Notes under the pieces: generated by a model
What the model saw: the letters and a program-made list of their open reading frames with translations, nothing else
Told to the model about the DNA's origin: nothing
The model's database searches: none
Origin: CAWJPY01 sp963844865
GTDB lineage: Bacteria > Acidobacteriota > Thermoanaerobaculia > Thermoanaerobaculales > Sulfomarinibacteraceae
Direction: 5' to 3'
DNA: 64,000 bases
Assembly: GCA_963844865.1 (NCBI GenBank)
Contig: CAWJPY010000012.1
Coordinates: 62,001-126,000 of the forward strand
Position numbers and translations under genes: made by a program
In this document: positions 1-8,110 of the stretch, in pieces
Layout of the letters: the number at the start of each line of letters is the position of its first letter
Position numbering within the stretch: the first letter of the stretch is position 1

Positions 1-52
1 GGCTGGCCACGTCGAAGAGGCGGTCACGATGGATCAGGCCCGTCAGATACAT
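1..52 (-). CDS. 5' end of an unidentified protein, cut by the left edge
   Basis: Reading leftwards from ATG at 52, the frame is open to the edge and gives MYLTGLIHRDRLFDVAS, which looks like real protein rather than shadow. A purine run lies directly against the ATG, too close for an ideal ribosome binding site; a TTG at 70 in the same frame is the alternative start. Seventeen residues are too few to name a family. It would be divergent from the oxidoreductase cluster. Confidence 0.3.
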   Translation of the reverse strand, partial: MYLTGLIHRDRLFDVAS

Positions 53-413
53 TCCTGCTCGTCCGTCCAATGGGCGGCGCCCGGGCGCGTCGTGATCCCG
101 CCAGCCGGCGCGTACAGCCCGACCTGTATGGGCTGGAGGTGACCCACCCACCGCCGCGTCATGCACATAGTCTACGTCAGAGAGGGCCGCGGGCCATCCG
201 GCGTCGCCCCGCCGCCCGGGGGTGCGGAGTGGCGGTGCTGCACCGTCGCGACGGATCCGCGCCAAGGGCCCTTTTGTTGTTAATGCGTCTCAAGAGTGAT
301 TTGCTTTCCCCTTCGAGTTCACCTAGCATTCATGACGGCGACGGCTGGCCCGCCCTGGACCTGCGGACGCCACCGATCGCCGGTAGTGATCCTCTCGCAC
401 CGGAGCTTGGCGT
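53..413. other. Intergenic region upstream of the oxidoreductase cluster
   Basis: No convincing gene in 361 bases. The left two thirds are very GC-rich; bases 270-345 are distinctly AT-richer, with several TTG and TTA steps, which is where a promoter for the rightward cluster would be expected. No clear -35/-10 pair or sigma-54 site could be assigned. Confidence 0.35.
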
Positions 414-1127
414 TTGTTTTCGAAACGTGTCACCTTTCTGGTCGGACACTTCGGGAGCGGCAAGTCCGAGATCGCCCTCAACGGCGCCCTCGACCTGGCC
501 GCCCGTGGTGAGCCCGTGACCCTGGCCGACCTCGACATCGTCAAGCCCTACTTCCGGTCGCGCTCCGCGCGAGCTGCGCTGGCAGACGCCGGCGTGCGGC
601 TGCTCGCGCCCACGGGGGACCACACCCACGCCGACCTCCCCATCATCGTGCCCCACGTCCGGCAGGCGCTCCGCGACCCGGGCTGCCGGCTGATCGCGGA
701 CCTGGGCGGTGACGACAGCGGCGCCAGAGTGCTCGGGTCCTTCGCCGACGTCATACCCCTCGAGGAGAGCCACTGCCTGGCCGTGCTCAACTTCCGACGG
801 CCCTCCACGCCGACTCCCGCCGCCGCGGTGGCCATGGTGCGGGCCATCGAGGCCTCCTCCAGGACGAGGGTGACGGGTCTCGTGGCCAACACCCACCTGC
901 TGGACGAGACCACGGTGGGCCTGGTGCTCGAGGGTGGCCGCATGGCGACGGAGGTTGCCGAGGCGCTGGGCCTGCCCCTGATCGCCGTCACGGTTGCCGA
1001 GGAGCTCGCCGGTGAGCTCGCCGGCTCCGAGCTGGGGGCGCCGCTCATCCGTCTGCGTCGCCTCCTCCGCAAACCCTTCGAAGCTCCCGCTGGGCGGACG
1101 ACGGGTCCACTCTTCGCCGTGAGCTGA
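414..1127 (+). CDS. MinD/CobQ-like P-loop ATPase heading the oxidoreductase operon
   Basis: A 237-residue P-loop protein. The N-terminal Walker A variant GHFGSGKSE (residues about 11-19) and the later segment with DLGGDDSG are typical of SIMIBI-class ATPases annotated as MinD-like or cobyrinic-acid synthase-like. No membrane segment or extra domain is seen. The start is TTG at 414, chosen because a GGAG lies 8 bases upstream and no ATG or GTG sits nearby in frame. It ends 11 bases before the ferredoxin subunit of a 2-oxoacid oxidoreductase, so it is probably co-transcribed. A role in cofactor loading or maturation of the Fe-S complex is inference from position only. Confidence 0.75.
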   Translation: MFSKRVTFLVGHFGSGKSEIALNGALDLAARGEPVTLADLDIVKPYFRSRSARAALADAGVRLLAPTGDHTHADLPIIVPHVRQALRDPGCRLIADLGGDDSGARVLGSFADVIPLEESHCLAVLNFRRPSTPTPAAAVAMVRAIEASSRTRVTGLVANTHLLDETTVGLVLEGGRMATEVAEALGLPLIAVTVAEELAGELAGSELGAPLIRLRRLLRKPFEAPAGRTTGPLFAVS

Positions 1128-1138
1128 AAGGAGTCCGC

Positions 1139-1372
1139 ATGCCCCAGATCGTCATCGCCCCGGACCGCTGCAAGGGCTGCGAGCTGTGCGTGCACGCGTG
1201 CCCGCAGCAGATCCTGGGCATGGGATCGAAGATCAACAGCCAGGGCTACTTCTACGCCGAGGTGAAGGAGCAGATGCGGTGCATCGGCTGCCGTCTGTGC
1301 TGCATCACCTGCCCCGACCTGGCCATCGAGATGAGGGTGCATGGAACCATGTACCACTACGTCTCGTACTGA
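1139..1372 (+). CDS. 2-oxoacid:ferredoxin oxidoreductase, delta (ferredoxin) subunit
   Basis: A 77-residue protein with two [4Fe-4S] motifs: CKGCELC then C-P at residues 11-21, and CIGCRLC then C-P near residues 44-55. This is the usual form of the separate delta subunit (KorD/VorD) of four-subunit 2-oxoacid:ferredoxin oxidoreductases, which carries electrons from the TPP site to an external acceptor. A strong AAAGGAGT lies just before the ATG. The alpha subunit starts 11 bases after its stop and beta and gamma follow, giving order delta-alpha-beta-gamma. Confidence 0.93.
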   Translation: MPQIVIAPDRCKGCELCVHACPQQILGMGSKINSQGYFYAEVKEQMRCIGCRLCCITCPDLAIEMRVHGTMYHYVSY

Positions 1373-1383
1373 GGAGGCGCACG

Positions 1384-2466
1384 ATGGCGAAGAAGCTCAT
1401 GAAGGGGAGTGAGGCCATCGGCGAGGCCGCGGTGCATGCCGGCTGCCGCCTGTTCTTCGGCTACCCCATCACCCCACAGAACGAGATCCCCGAGTACATG
1501 TCGGTGCGCCTCCCCCAGGTGGACGGCACCTTCGTCCAGGCGGAGAGCGAGGTGGCGGCCTCCAACATGCTGTACGGCGCCGCCGGCAGCGGCGAGCGGG
1601 TCATGACCTCGTCCTCGTCGCCCGGCATCTCGCTCATGGCGGAGGGCATCTCCTACCTGGCGGGGGCCGAGCTGCCGGTGGTGATCGTCAACATCATGCG
1701 CGCCGGCCCGGGGCTGGGTGGCATCCTGCCCAGCCAGGGGGACTACTTCCAGGCCACCAAGGGCATGGCCCACGGAGACTTCCGCCTCCTGGTGCTGGCG
1801 CCGTGGTCGGTCCAGGAGGCCGCGGACCTGGTCCAGGACGCGTTCGACCTGGCCGACTTCTACCGCAACCCGGTCATGGTCCTGGGGGACGGGCTCATCG
1901 GTCAGATGATGGAGCCCGTGGAGTTCGCCGACGGGCGCGTTCCCTGCAAAGAGCTGCCGCCCAAGGACTGGGCCGCCACCGGCTGCGACGGCTCCCGCCC
2001 CACCAACATCATCAACTCCCTGTTCCTGGACCCGGAGAAGCTGGAGCGGCACAACCAGCGCCTGGCCGCCAAGTACGACGCCATGGTGCGGGACGAGGTG
2101 CGTGTCGCCACCCTCGGGACCGACACCGACTACGAGGTGCTCGTCATCGCGTACGGGACGGTGGCGCGGGTCTGCTCCACCGCCATCGAGGAGCTCGCCC
2201 AACGGGGACGGGCGGTGGCCATGGTGCGACCGATCACCCTCTTCCCCTTCCCTTACGACGCGGTGCGAGAGGCCGCGGCGAAGGCGCACGCGGTGCTGGT
2301 GGTGGAGCTCAGCACGGGGCAGATGGTGGAGGATGTGCGCCTGGCGGTCGGCCCGGGCGTGCCCATCCACTTCCACGGCCGTCAGGGCGGCATGCTGGCC
2401 ACCCCGGAGGAGGTCGTGGAGCAGGTGGAACGCATCCTGGAGAGCTCGGAGGTGAGGGATGGCTGA
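1384..2466 (+). CDS. vorB: 2-oxoacid:ferredoxin oxidoreductase, alpha subunit (VorB/KorA type)
   Basis: A 360-residue alpha subunit starting MAKKLMKGSEAIGEAAV, with GAGGAGG just upstream; longer in-frame starts would run through the delta gene. GYPITPQNEIPEYMS, the run SSSSPGIS and GPGLGG..PSQ.DY follow VorB (3-methyl-2-oxobutanoate:ferredoxin oxidoreductase) more closely than classical KorA, so branched-chain 2-oxoacids are as likely a substrate as 2-oxoglutarate. The family decarboxylates a 2-oxoacid with CoA to acyl-CoA, CO2 and reduced ferredoxin. The C-terminal third is the pyrimidine-binding/transketolase C-terminal-like region. Its stop overlaps the beta start by 8 bases. Confidence 0.93.
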   Translation: MAKKLMKGSEAIGEAAVHAGCRLFFGYPITPQNEIPEYMSVRLPQVDGTFVQAESEVAASNMLYGAAGSGERVMTSSSSPGISLMAEGISYLAGAELPVVIVNIMRAGPGLGGILPSQGDYFQATKGMAHGDFRLLVLAPWSVQEAADLVQDAFDLADFYRNPVMVLGDGLIGQMMEPVEFADGRVPCKELPPKDWAATGCDGSRPTNIINSLFLDPEKLERHNQRLAAKYDAMVRDEVRVATLGTDTDYEVLVIAYGTVARVCSTAIEELAQRGRAVAMVRPITLFPFPYDAVREAAAKAHAVLVVELSTGQMVEDVRLAVGPGVPIHFHGRQGGMLATPEEVVEQVERILESSEVRDG

Positions 2467-3232
2467 GACCGTCTTCGCGCGCACCGAGGCGCTGGCCGAC
2501 GTCCAGACCCACTACTGCCCCGGCTGCACCCACGGCGTCATCCACCGCCTGGTGGCGGAGGTCATCGACGAGCTCGGGGTGCGCCAGCGCACGGTGGGTA
2601 TCGCACCCGTGGGCTGCGCCGTCCTCGCCTACAACTACTTCAACGTGGACTTCCACGAGGCCTCCCACGGGCGTGCACCCGCCGTGGCGACCGGCGTCAA
2701 GCGCGCCCGTCCGGACCTGGTCGTGTTCACCTACCAGGGCGACGGTGACCTGGCCTCCATCGGCATGGCCGAGATCGTGCACTGCGCCAACCGCGGCGAG
2801 AAGGTGACCGTCGTCTTCGTCAACAACGCCATCTACGGCATGACGGGCGGCCAGATGGCGCCCACCACCATGCCCGGACAGGTGGCCACCACCTGCCAGC
2901 TCGGCCGCGACGTGGCCCAGGTCGGCTACCCGATCCGTGTCGCCGAGCTGCTGAGCACCCTGCGCACGCCGGCCTTCGTGGCCCGCGCGTCGGTGCACAC
3001 CCCGCTGGCGGCCGTGAACGCCAAGGAGATGCTCCGGCGGGCGTTCCGCCACCAGGTGGAGAACCGCTGCTTCTCCCTGGTGGAGATCCTGTCCACCTGT
3101 CCCACCAACTGGGGCCTGCCGCCTGCGGAGGCCTCGGCCTGGCTGGCGAAGACCATGCTGCCCTACTACCCGCTGGGGGTGCTCAAGACTCCGGACGGCG
3201 AGGACAGGGCGCCGCGCCCGGCGGCGCCGTGA
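2459..3232 (+). CDS. 2-oxoacid:ferredoxin oxidoreductase, beta (TPP-binding) subunit
   Basis: A 257-residue TPP-binding subunit. The TPP/Mg2+ signature appears as GDGDLASIGMAE followed about 25 residues later by NNAIYGMTGGQ, and the N-terminal HYCPGCTHG holds the cysteines usual in this family. The ATG overlaps the end of the alpha gene, which indicates translational coupling. Residue 257 ends in a Pro/Ala/Arg-rich tail. Together with alpha it forms the catalytic core; the substrate is not settled by the sequence. Confidence 0.93.
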   Translation: MAETVFARTEALADVQTHYCPGCTHGVIHRLVAEVIDELGVRQRTVGIAPVGCAVLAYNYFNVDFHEASHGRAPAVATGVKRARPDLVVFTYQGDGDLASIGMAEIVHCANRGEKVTVVFVNNAIYGMTGGQMAPTTMPGQVATTCQLGRDVAQVGYPIRVAELLSTLRTPAFVARASVHTPLAAVNAKEMLRRAFRHQVENRCFSLVEILSTCPTNWGLPPAEASAWLAKTMLPYYPLGVLKTPDGEDRAPRPAAP

Positions 3233-3245
3233 GGAGGGGGACGCG

Positions 3246-3824
3246 ATGCAGCACGACGTGATCATGGCCGGCTTCGGCGGGCAGGGGATCCTGCTTATCG
3301 GCAAGATCCTGGCCTATGCCGGCATGAACGAGGGCCGGCAGGTCTCATGGCTGCCCTCCTACGGCCCGGAGATGCGGGGCGGCACCTGCAACTGCACGGT
3401 GGTGATCTCGGACCGGCCGGTGGGATCGCCGGTCATCCGCTCCCCGCGCGCGGTGCTGGCCATGAACCTGCCCTCCCTTGAGAAGTTCGAGCCGGACCTG
3501 CGCCCCGGCGGGGTGCTCCTCATCAACACCTCGCTCATCAACCGGTCCGCCGAGCGCGACGACGTCACCGTGGTCGAGGTGCGGGCCAACGACATCGCCA
3601 ACGAACTGGGCAACCCGCGCGCCGCCAACATGGTCGTTCTGGGCGCGTACCTGGGGGCGACCGGTGCGGTGTCCATGGACAAGGTGGAAGCGGTGGTGCG
3701 GGACAACTTCGCGGCCAAGCCGAAGCTCGTGGAGCTCAACCTCCGAGCCCTCCACAGGGGATTCGAGATCGGATCGGTCGCCGCCGGGCGCGCCGGCGCG
3801 GTGCCGGTTGGAGAGGAGTCGTGA
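3246..3824 (+). CDS. 2-oxoacid:ferredoxin oxidoreductase, gamma subunit
   Basis: A 192-residue gamma subunit, with FGGQGILLIGKILAYAG near the N-terminus and SYGPEMRGGTCNC at about residues 38-50, both characteristic of the POR/KOR/VOR gamma domain that binds CoA. The start has GGAGGGG upstream. Its stop TGA shares a base with the next ATG, so the NuoE-like gene is tightly coupled to the oxidoreductase genes. That coupling is the best evidence that the diaphorase module belongs to the same complex or pathway. Confidence 0.92.
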   Translation: MQHDVIMAGFGGQGILLIGKILAYAGMNEGRQVSWLPSYGPEMRGGTCNCTVVISDRPVGSPVIRSPRAVLAMNLPSLEKFEPDLRPGGVLLINTSLINRSAERDDVTVVEVRANDIANELGNPRAANMVVLGAYLGATGAVSMDKVEAVVRDNFAAKPKLVELNLRALHRGFEIGSVAAGRAGAVPVGEES

Positions 3825-4303
3825 TGGCCCAGCCCTGTGTCGACCTTGCGCTCACGGACGAGATCCTCGAGCGCTACCCCCGCGCGGAGCCGTCGCTCAT
3901 CCAGGTGCTGCAGGACGTGCAGCGGGCGTACAACTACCTCCCGTGCGACGCGCTGGTCAAGGTGGCCGAGACGCTGGAGGTCCCCCTGGCCAAGGTGTTC
4001 TCGGTCTCCACCTTCTACAAGGCGTTCGCGCTCGACCCCCAGGGCGAGACCATCGTCAAGGTGTGCACGGGCACCGCCTGCCACATCCGCGGCGCCGACA
4101 TGCTGGTGGAGGAGCTCGAGCGCCAGCTCGGCGTCGGGCCGGATCAGACCACGGAGGACTTCAAGTTCACGGTCAAGACCGTCAACTGCGTGGGCGCGTG
4201 CGCCATGGCGCCGGTGGTGATCGTGGGCGAGAAGTACTGGGGCAGCGCCAAGCCGTCCCGGGTCGAAAAGTACCTCGCCGAGGGAGGCCGCGATGAGAAT
4301 TGA
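3824..4303 (+). CDS. nuoE: NuoE/HndA-like [2Fe-2S] subunit
   Basis: A 159-residue thioredoxin-like [2Fe-2S] protein of the NuoE/HoxE/HndA family. All four ligands are present: CTGTAC at about residues 83-88 and CVGAC at about 124-128. The N-terminal helical part (SLIQVLQDVQ.AYNYLP) is also diagnostic. It starts at ATG 3824, or GTG 3821, inside the gamma stop. In complex I, bifurcating hydrogenases and formate dehydrogenases this subunit pairs with a NuoF flavoprotein, which follows here with an 11-base overlap. No other complex I subunits occur nearby, so this is a stand-alone NAD diaphorase module. Confidence 0.92.
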   Translation: MAQPCVDLALTDEILERYPRAEPSLIQVLQDVQRAYNYLPCDALVKVAETLEVPLAKVFSVSTFYKAFALDPQGETIVKVCTGTACHIRGADMLVEELERQLGVGPDQTTEDFKFTVKTVNCVGACAMAPVVIVGEKYWGSAKPSRVEKYLAEGGRDEN

Positions 4304-6179
4304 GTCCCGCGCCGACTTCGCGGCGGCCCAGACCGCGGCTCGAGAGCGCAATGCCGCGCGCCGCCAGCAGGTGCTGGTGTGCTGCGGCACCGGCTGCCTC
4401 GCCTCGGGCTCGAAGAAGGTGGCCGAGGCCTTCTCCGCCGAGATCGCCGCGCGCGGCCTCGACGCCGAGGTGGGGACCTTCGTCAAGACCACCGGCTGCC
4501 ACGGCTTCTGCGAGCGCGGGCCGCTGGTGGTGCTCCAGCCGTTGGGGATCCTCTACACCAGGGTCAAGCCGGGCCAGGTGCCGAGGATCGTGGAGGAGAC
4601 CCTGATCGGCGGCGAGGTGGTCCCGCACATGTTGTACAAGAACCCGGTGAACGGTGAGCGCGTCGAGCAGTACGGAGACGTCCCCTTCTACGCGCACCAG
4701 GTCCGGGTGGCCATGCGCAACATCGGCCGCATCGACCCCACCGACATCTCAGACGCCCTCGCCGAGGGCGCGTACGAGGGGCTGGCGCGCGCGCTCTTCG
4801 ACCTGACCCCCGAGCAGGTACTGGAGGAGGTCGCGGTCTCCGGCCAGCGCGGCCGCGGTGGCGCCGGCTTCAACACCGCCCGCAAGTGGCGTTCCTGCCG
4901 GGACGCCGAGGGCGAGCGCCGCTTCGTCCTGTGCAACGGCGACGAGGGGGACCCGGGCGCGTTCAAGGACCGCTCGATCATGGAGGGCGACCCGCACTCG
5001 GTGCTCGAGGGCATGGTCATCGGCGCCTATGCGGTGGGCGCCCACGAGGGCACCATCTACGTCCGGGACGAGTACCCCCTGGCGGTAGTCAACCTTTCAA
5101 TCGCCATCGACCAGGCCCGCCAGCACGGCCTGCTGGGTGTGAACATCATGGGCACCGGCTTCGACTTCGACGTCTCCATCTCGCGCGGCGGCGGCGCCTT
5201 CGTGTGCGGCGAGTCGTCCGCTCTGATGCGCTCCCTGGAGGGCAAGACGGGGGAGCCCCGCGCCAAGTACGTCCACTCCACCGCCAAGGGCCTGTTCGAC
5301 CCGCCCACGGTGCTCAACAACGTGGAGACCTGGGCCGGCATCGGCGCCATCCTCGCCCACGGCGGGGCCTGGTTCGCGGCCATGGGGACCGACCGCTCCA
5401 AGGGCACCAAGGCCTTCTCCCTGGTCGGCAAGGTGAAGAACACCGGCCTGGTCGAGCTGCCCATGGGCACCACCCTGCGCCACATCATCTACGACATCGG
5501 CGGCGGCGTCGCCGGCGACCGGCCGTTCAAGGCGGTCCAGACCGGCGGCCCCTCGGGCGGCTGCATCCCCGAGCAGCTCCTCGACCTCCCCGTGGACTTC
5601 GAGAAGCTCACCGAGGCGGGCTCGATGATGGGCTCGGGGGGCATGATCGTGATGGACGACCGCACCTGCATGGTGGACGTGGCACGCTACTTCCTCGCCT
5701 TCCTCACCGAGGAGTCGTGCGGCAAGTGCGTGCCCTGCCGTGAGGGCCTGACCCAGATGCTCCAAATCTTCGACGACCTCTGCCAGGGCCGCGGCCGTCC
5801 CGGAGACCTCGAGCGCATCGAGCGCCTCGCCCGAGCCATGCAGCTCGGCAGCCTGTGCGAGCTCGGCAAGTCGGCGCCCAACCCCGTGCTGTCCACCCTG
5901 CGCTACTTCCGCTCGGAGTACGAGGCGCACATCAACGACCGCGCCTGTCCGGCGGGGATCTGCAGGGAGCTGACGGCGTACGAGATCTCCCCCGACGTCT
6001 GTGACGGGTGCCATGTCTGCTTCACGTCGTGCCCCGTGGACGCCATCACAGGGACGGTCAAGGAGCTCCACACCATCCATCACGACGCATGCATCTCCTG
6101 CGGCGCCTGCTTCGACGTCTGCCCGACGGGGGCCATCCGGACCTTTCCCAAGGTCGAGCTCGAAAAGGAGGCGGTGTGA
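4293..6179 (+). CDS. nuoF: NuoF/HndC-like NAD(P)H-binding FMN flavoprotein with extra Fe-S domains
   Basis: A 628-residue flavoprotein in the long HndC/HymB layout. An N-terminal thioredoxin-fold [2Fe-2S] domain (CCGTGC near residue 30, CHGFC near 70) is followed by the NADH/FMN core (GRGGAGF, GDEGDPGAFKDR), the SCGKCVPC [4Fe-4S] motif near residue 475, and two C-terminal [4Fe-4S] motifs CDGCHVC and CISCGAC. This architecture is known from NAD-dependent and electron-bifurcating hydrogenases and formate dehydrogenases. Here the neighbours are 2-oxoacid oxidoreductase subunits, so the likely role is electron transfer between reduced ferredoxin and NAD(P). Bifurcation cannot be judged from sequence alone. 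Confidence 0.93.
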   Translation: MRIESRADFAAAQTAARERNAARRQQVLVCCGTGCLASGSKKVAEAFSAEIAARGLDAEVGTFVKTTGCHGFCERGPLVVLQPLGILYTRVKPGQVPRIVEETLIGGEVVPHMLYKNPVNGERVEQYGDVPFYAHQVRVAMRNIGRIDPTDISDALAEGAYEGLARALFDLTPEQVLEEVAVSGQRGRGGAGFNTARKWRSCRDAEGERRFVLCNGDEGDPGAFKDRSIMEGDPHSVLEGMVIGAYAVGAHEGTIYVRDEYPLAVVNLSIAIDQARQHGLLGVNIMGTGFDFDVSISRGGGAFVCGESSALMRSLEGKTGEPRAKYVHSTAKGLFDPPTVLNNVETWAGIGAILAHGGAWFAAMGTDRSKGTKAFSLVGKVKNTGLVELPMGTTLRHIIYDIGGGVAGDRPFKAVQTGGPSGGCIPEQLLDLPVDFEKLTEAGSMMGSGGMIVMDDRTCMVDVARYFLAFLTEESCGKCVPCREGLTQMLQIFDDLCQGRGRPGDLERIERLARAMQLGSLCELGKSAPNPVLSTLRYFRSEYEAHINDRACPAGICRELTAYEISPDVCDGCHVCFTSCPVDAITGTVKELHTIHHDACISCGACFDVCPTGAIRTFPKVELEKEAV

Positions 6180-6961
6180 TGGCCACGCTCAGTGTTGACG
6201 GCAGACGGGTGGAGGTGGCGGACGACGCCACAATCCTGGACGCGGTCCGCGCGGCCGGCGTCGAGCTGCCGACCCTCTGCCACTTCGACGGGCTGGAGCC
6301 CTGGGGCGGCTGCCGCCTGTGCGTCGTGGACATGTGGCAGCAGGGGTGGGACGAGGACTGGTTCAAGATGGTCACCGCCTGCAACCACCCGGTGGCGGAC
6401 GGCATGCGGGTCCTGACGCATTCGGAGCGCGTTCTGGAGACCCGGGCGGTGGTGCTGGACCTGCTCCTGGCCCGCTGCCCGCACACCCCCCTGATCCGGC
6501 GCCTGGCCGCCGAGCACGGCATCGACGAAACCTCGTTCGTGCCCAACGAGGAGCCAACGGACTGCATCCTGTGCGGGCTGTGCACGAGGGTCTGCGACCA
6601 CATCGGCGTGTCCGCCATCTCCTCGGTGGGACGCGGCTGGGGGCGCGAGATCGCGCCGCCCTTCGACGAGCCGCCCCCAGACTGCATCGGCTGCCTGGCC
6701 TGCGCCGAGGTCTGTCCCACCGACTGCATTCCCTACGAGACCTCCAATGTCACGCGGACCATCTGGGGACGCACCTTCGAGATGCTGCGCGACCCGGTGA
6801 CCGGCGAGGGGATGATCACCAGGGCCCAGGCGGAGCACTTCGCAACCTCGAGCGGCGTGCCGGCCTCCTACTTCGAGCGCTCGGACGCGGTCAAGCGACG
6901 TCAGCTCGCGGGGGCCTTCGCCGCGTTGCAGGCGGCGACGGTGGAGGAGGGCGGCTCATGA
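6179..6961 (+). CDS. HoxU/NuoG N-terminal-like Fe-S diaphorase subunit
   Basis: A 260-residue protein with an N-terminal plant-type [2Fe-2S] ferredoxin domain (cysteines in CHFDGLEPWGGCRLC and a later C before NHPV) and two C-terminal [4Fe-4S] motifs, CILCGLC and CIGCLAC. It matches the NuoG N-terminus/HoxU module and stops where a catalytic hydrogenase or molybdenum domain would begin. The His-Cys3 region between the clusters is weak (RCPHTPLIRR). The ATG at 6179 shares its A with the NuoF stop. No hydrogenase catalytic subunit is found in the window, so it probably passes electrons between NuoF and other ferredoxin subunits. Confidence 0.85.
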   Translation: MATLSVDGRRVEVADDATILDAVRAAGVELPTLCHFDGLEPWGGCRLCVVDMWQQGWDEDWFKMVTACNHPVADGMRVLTHSERVLETRAVVLDLLLARCPHTPLIRRLAAEHGIDETSFVPNEEPTDCILCGLCTRVCDHIGVSAISSVGRGWGREIAPPFDEPPPDCIGCLACAEVCPTDCIPYETSNVTRTIWGRTFEMLRDPVTGEGMITRAQAEHFATSSGVPASYFERSDAVKRRQLAGAFAALQAATVEEGGS

Positions 6962-7002
6962 GAGACACCGGACGAGGGACCGACGGGAGAGGCGGAGAGG
7001 GC

Positions 7003-7464
7003 ATGGGGATGATCTTCAAGGTCTCGGTGGAGCGCTGTATCGCCTGCGGCAAGTGCGAGCTGGCGTGCGCCTTCGCCCACGGCAGCGAGGGGCGTCCCTC
7101 GCGCACGCGGATCAACATCCACCGCCGCGGCCCCGAGCTGGGCACCCCGGTGGTGTGCTTCCAGTGTCACGAGGCGGCCTGCCAGGCGGTGTGTCCGACG
7201 GGGGCCCTGATCAGGAACCGGCAGACCGGCGCCATCGAGATGGTGCGCTCCCGCTGCATCGGCTGCCGGACCTGCGTCGCCGCGTGTCCGTTCGGCAACA
7301 TGCTGTGGGACGAGGGCTACCACGCCGTGCAGAAGTGCGACCTGTGCGGCGGCGATCCGAGATGCGTCCCGTTCTGTCCGACCGGCGCCCTGGCGTGGGT
7401 CCCGGCTCGAGAGGCCGCGGTCGCTCCGGCGCGTCTCGACCGGGCCGCGCTCGAGGTCGAGTGA
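7003..7464 (+). CDS. Four-cluster [4Fe-4S] ferredoxin (HycB/CooF-like)
   Basis: A protein of about 153 residues with four [4Fe-4S] motifs in order: CIACGKCELAC, CFQCHEAACQAVC, CIGCRTCVAAC and CDLCGGDPRCVPFC. This is the layout of HycB, CooF and DmsB-type electron-transfer subunits. There is no twin-arginine signal, so it should be cytoplasmic. The start at ATG 7003 follows a GGAGAGG; ATG 7009 and the upstream ATG 6958, which overlaps the previous stop, are alternatives. As last Fe-S protein of the cluster it may be the exit point for electrons, but the partner is not visible. Confidence 0.85.
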   Translation: MGMIFKVSVERCIACGKCELACAFAHGSEGRPSRTRINIHRRGPELGTPVVCFQCHEAACQAVCPTGALIRNRQTGAIEMVRSRCIGCRTCVAACPFGNMLWDEGYHAVQKCDLCGGDPRCVPFCPTGALAWVPAREAAVAPARLDRAALEVE

Positions 7465-7487
7465 GGCCCGCCGGCAAGGAGGATTCC

Positions 7488-7991
7488 GTGCACGAGGACA
7501 TCCGCGAGGTGCTGCGCAAGGCCTACCAGATCGAGGTCGACGGGTACACCTTCTACTCCATGGCCGCCGACCGCGCCACCAAGCCGGCGGTGGGCGAGCT
7601 CTTCGCCAAGCTGGCACGGGACGAGATCGAGCACAAGGGCTACCTCACGGCGGTCATGGGCTCGCTGGACTCCCGCGGTGTGGCGGCCTTCGCCCTCGAC
7701 CGCCGCGATCCCGACCTGAAGGCGTTCACCTCGACGATCTTCAGCGACCGCTTTCGCGAGCAGGCCAGAGGAGCCGACTTCTCCCTGGGCGTGCTGTCCA
7801 TCGGCATGACCCTGGAGTCCAACGCCATCGCCTACTTTTCGGGCGCTGCCGAGGACGCCGGCGAGGCCGAGGTGCGCGACTTCTACCGTTTTCTGGCCGA
7901 CTGGGAACGGGAGCATCTCGAGGCCCTGCGTGGGCTGTACGACGGCGTACGCCAGGAGTTCTGGGCGGAGAGCGGCTTCGCCCCCTTCTGA
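7488..7991 (+). CDS. Ferritin-like (rubrerythrin-domain) diiron protein
   Basis: A 167-residue four-helix diiron protein. Carboxylate/His pairs appear as E in AYQIEVDGY, DEIEH, E in GMTLESNA and EREH, spaced as in the rubrerythrin diiron domain. No C-terminal rubredoxin is present. The start is GTG 7488 behind AAGGAGG. It is the last gene before the direction-neutral gap at 7992 and sits 23 bases after the ferredoxin. Peroxide reduction or oxygen protection of the upstream Fe-S enzymes is a reasonable inference, not shown. Confidence 0.85.
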   Translation: MHEDIREVLRKAYQIEVDGYTFYSMAADRATKPAVGELFAKLARDEIEHKGYLTAVMGSLDSRGVAAFALDRRDPDLKAFTSTIFSDRFREQARGADFSLGVLSIGMTLESNAIAYFSGAAEDAGEAEVRDFYRFLADWEREHLEALRGLYDGVRQEFWAESGFAPF

Positions 7992-8005
7992 CGTAGAGGC
8001 AGGGG

Positions 8006-8031
8006 CGAGTCCGGATGCGGATGCGGACTCG
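8006..8031. terminator. Hairpin after the oxidoreductase cluster
   Basis: An 8-bp perfect inverted repeat (CGAGTCCG at 8006-8013, CGGACTCG at 8024-8031) with a 10-base loop lies 15 bases after the ferritin-like gene. No T-run follows, so intrinsic termination is doubtful; it may mark a mRNA 3' end or simply be a structured spacer. Confidence 0.3.
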
Positions 8032-8065
8032 GACGTGGGCGCGGGTGGCGAGCGTCCCATCGAGA

Positions 8066-8071
8066 TACAAT
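8066..8071 (+). promoter_or_regulatory. Candidate -10 element (TACAAT)
   Basis: TACAAT stands out in GC-rich sequence 40 bases before the ATG at 8111. No convincing -35 lies 17 bases upstream. The same TACAATGA string recurs before the gene at 10684, which favours a shared promoter element. Confidence 0.28.
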
Positions 8072-8110
8072 GAGGCCTGTCGGGTAAGACACGGTGAGCG
8101 GGGACGGCCG

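Noticed and set aside
3824..7464. NAD-reducing [FeFe] or [NiFe] hydrogenase operon
   Set aside because: NuoE, NuoF and HoxU-like diaphorase subunits are present, but no hydrogenase large or small subunit or H-cluster motif was found; the cluster is joined to 2-oxoacid oxidoreductase genes instead.
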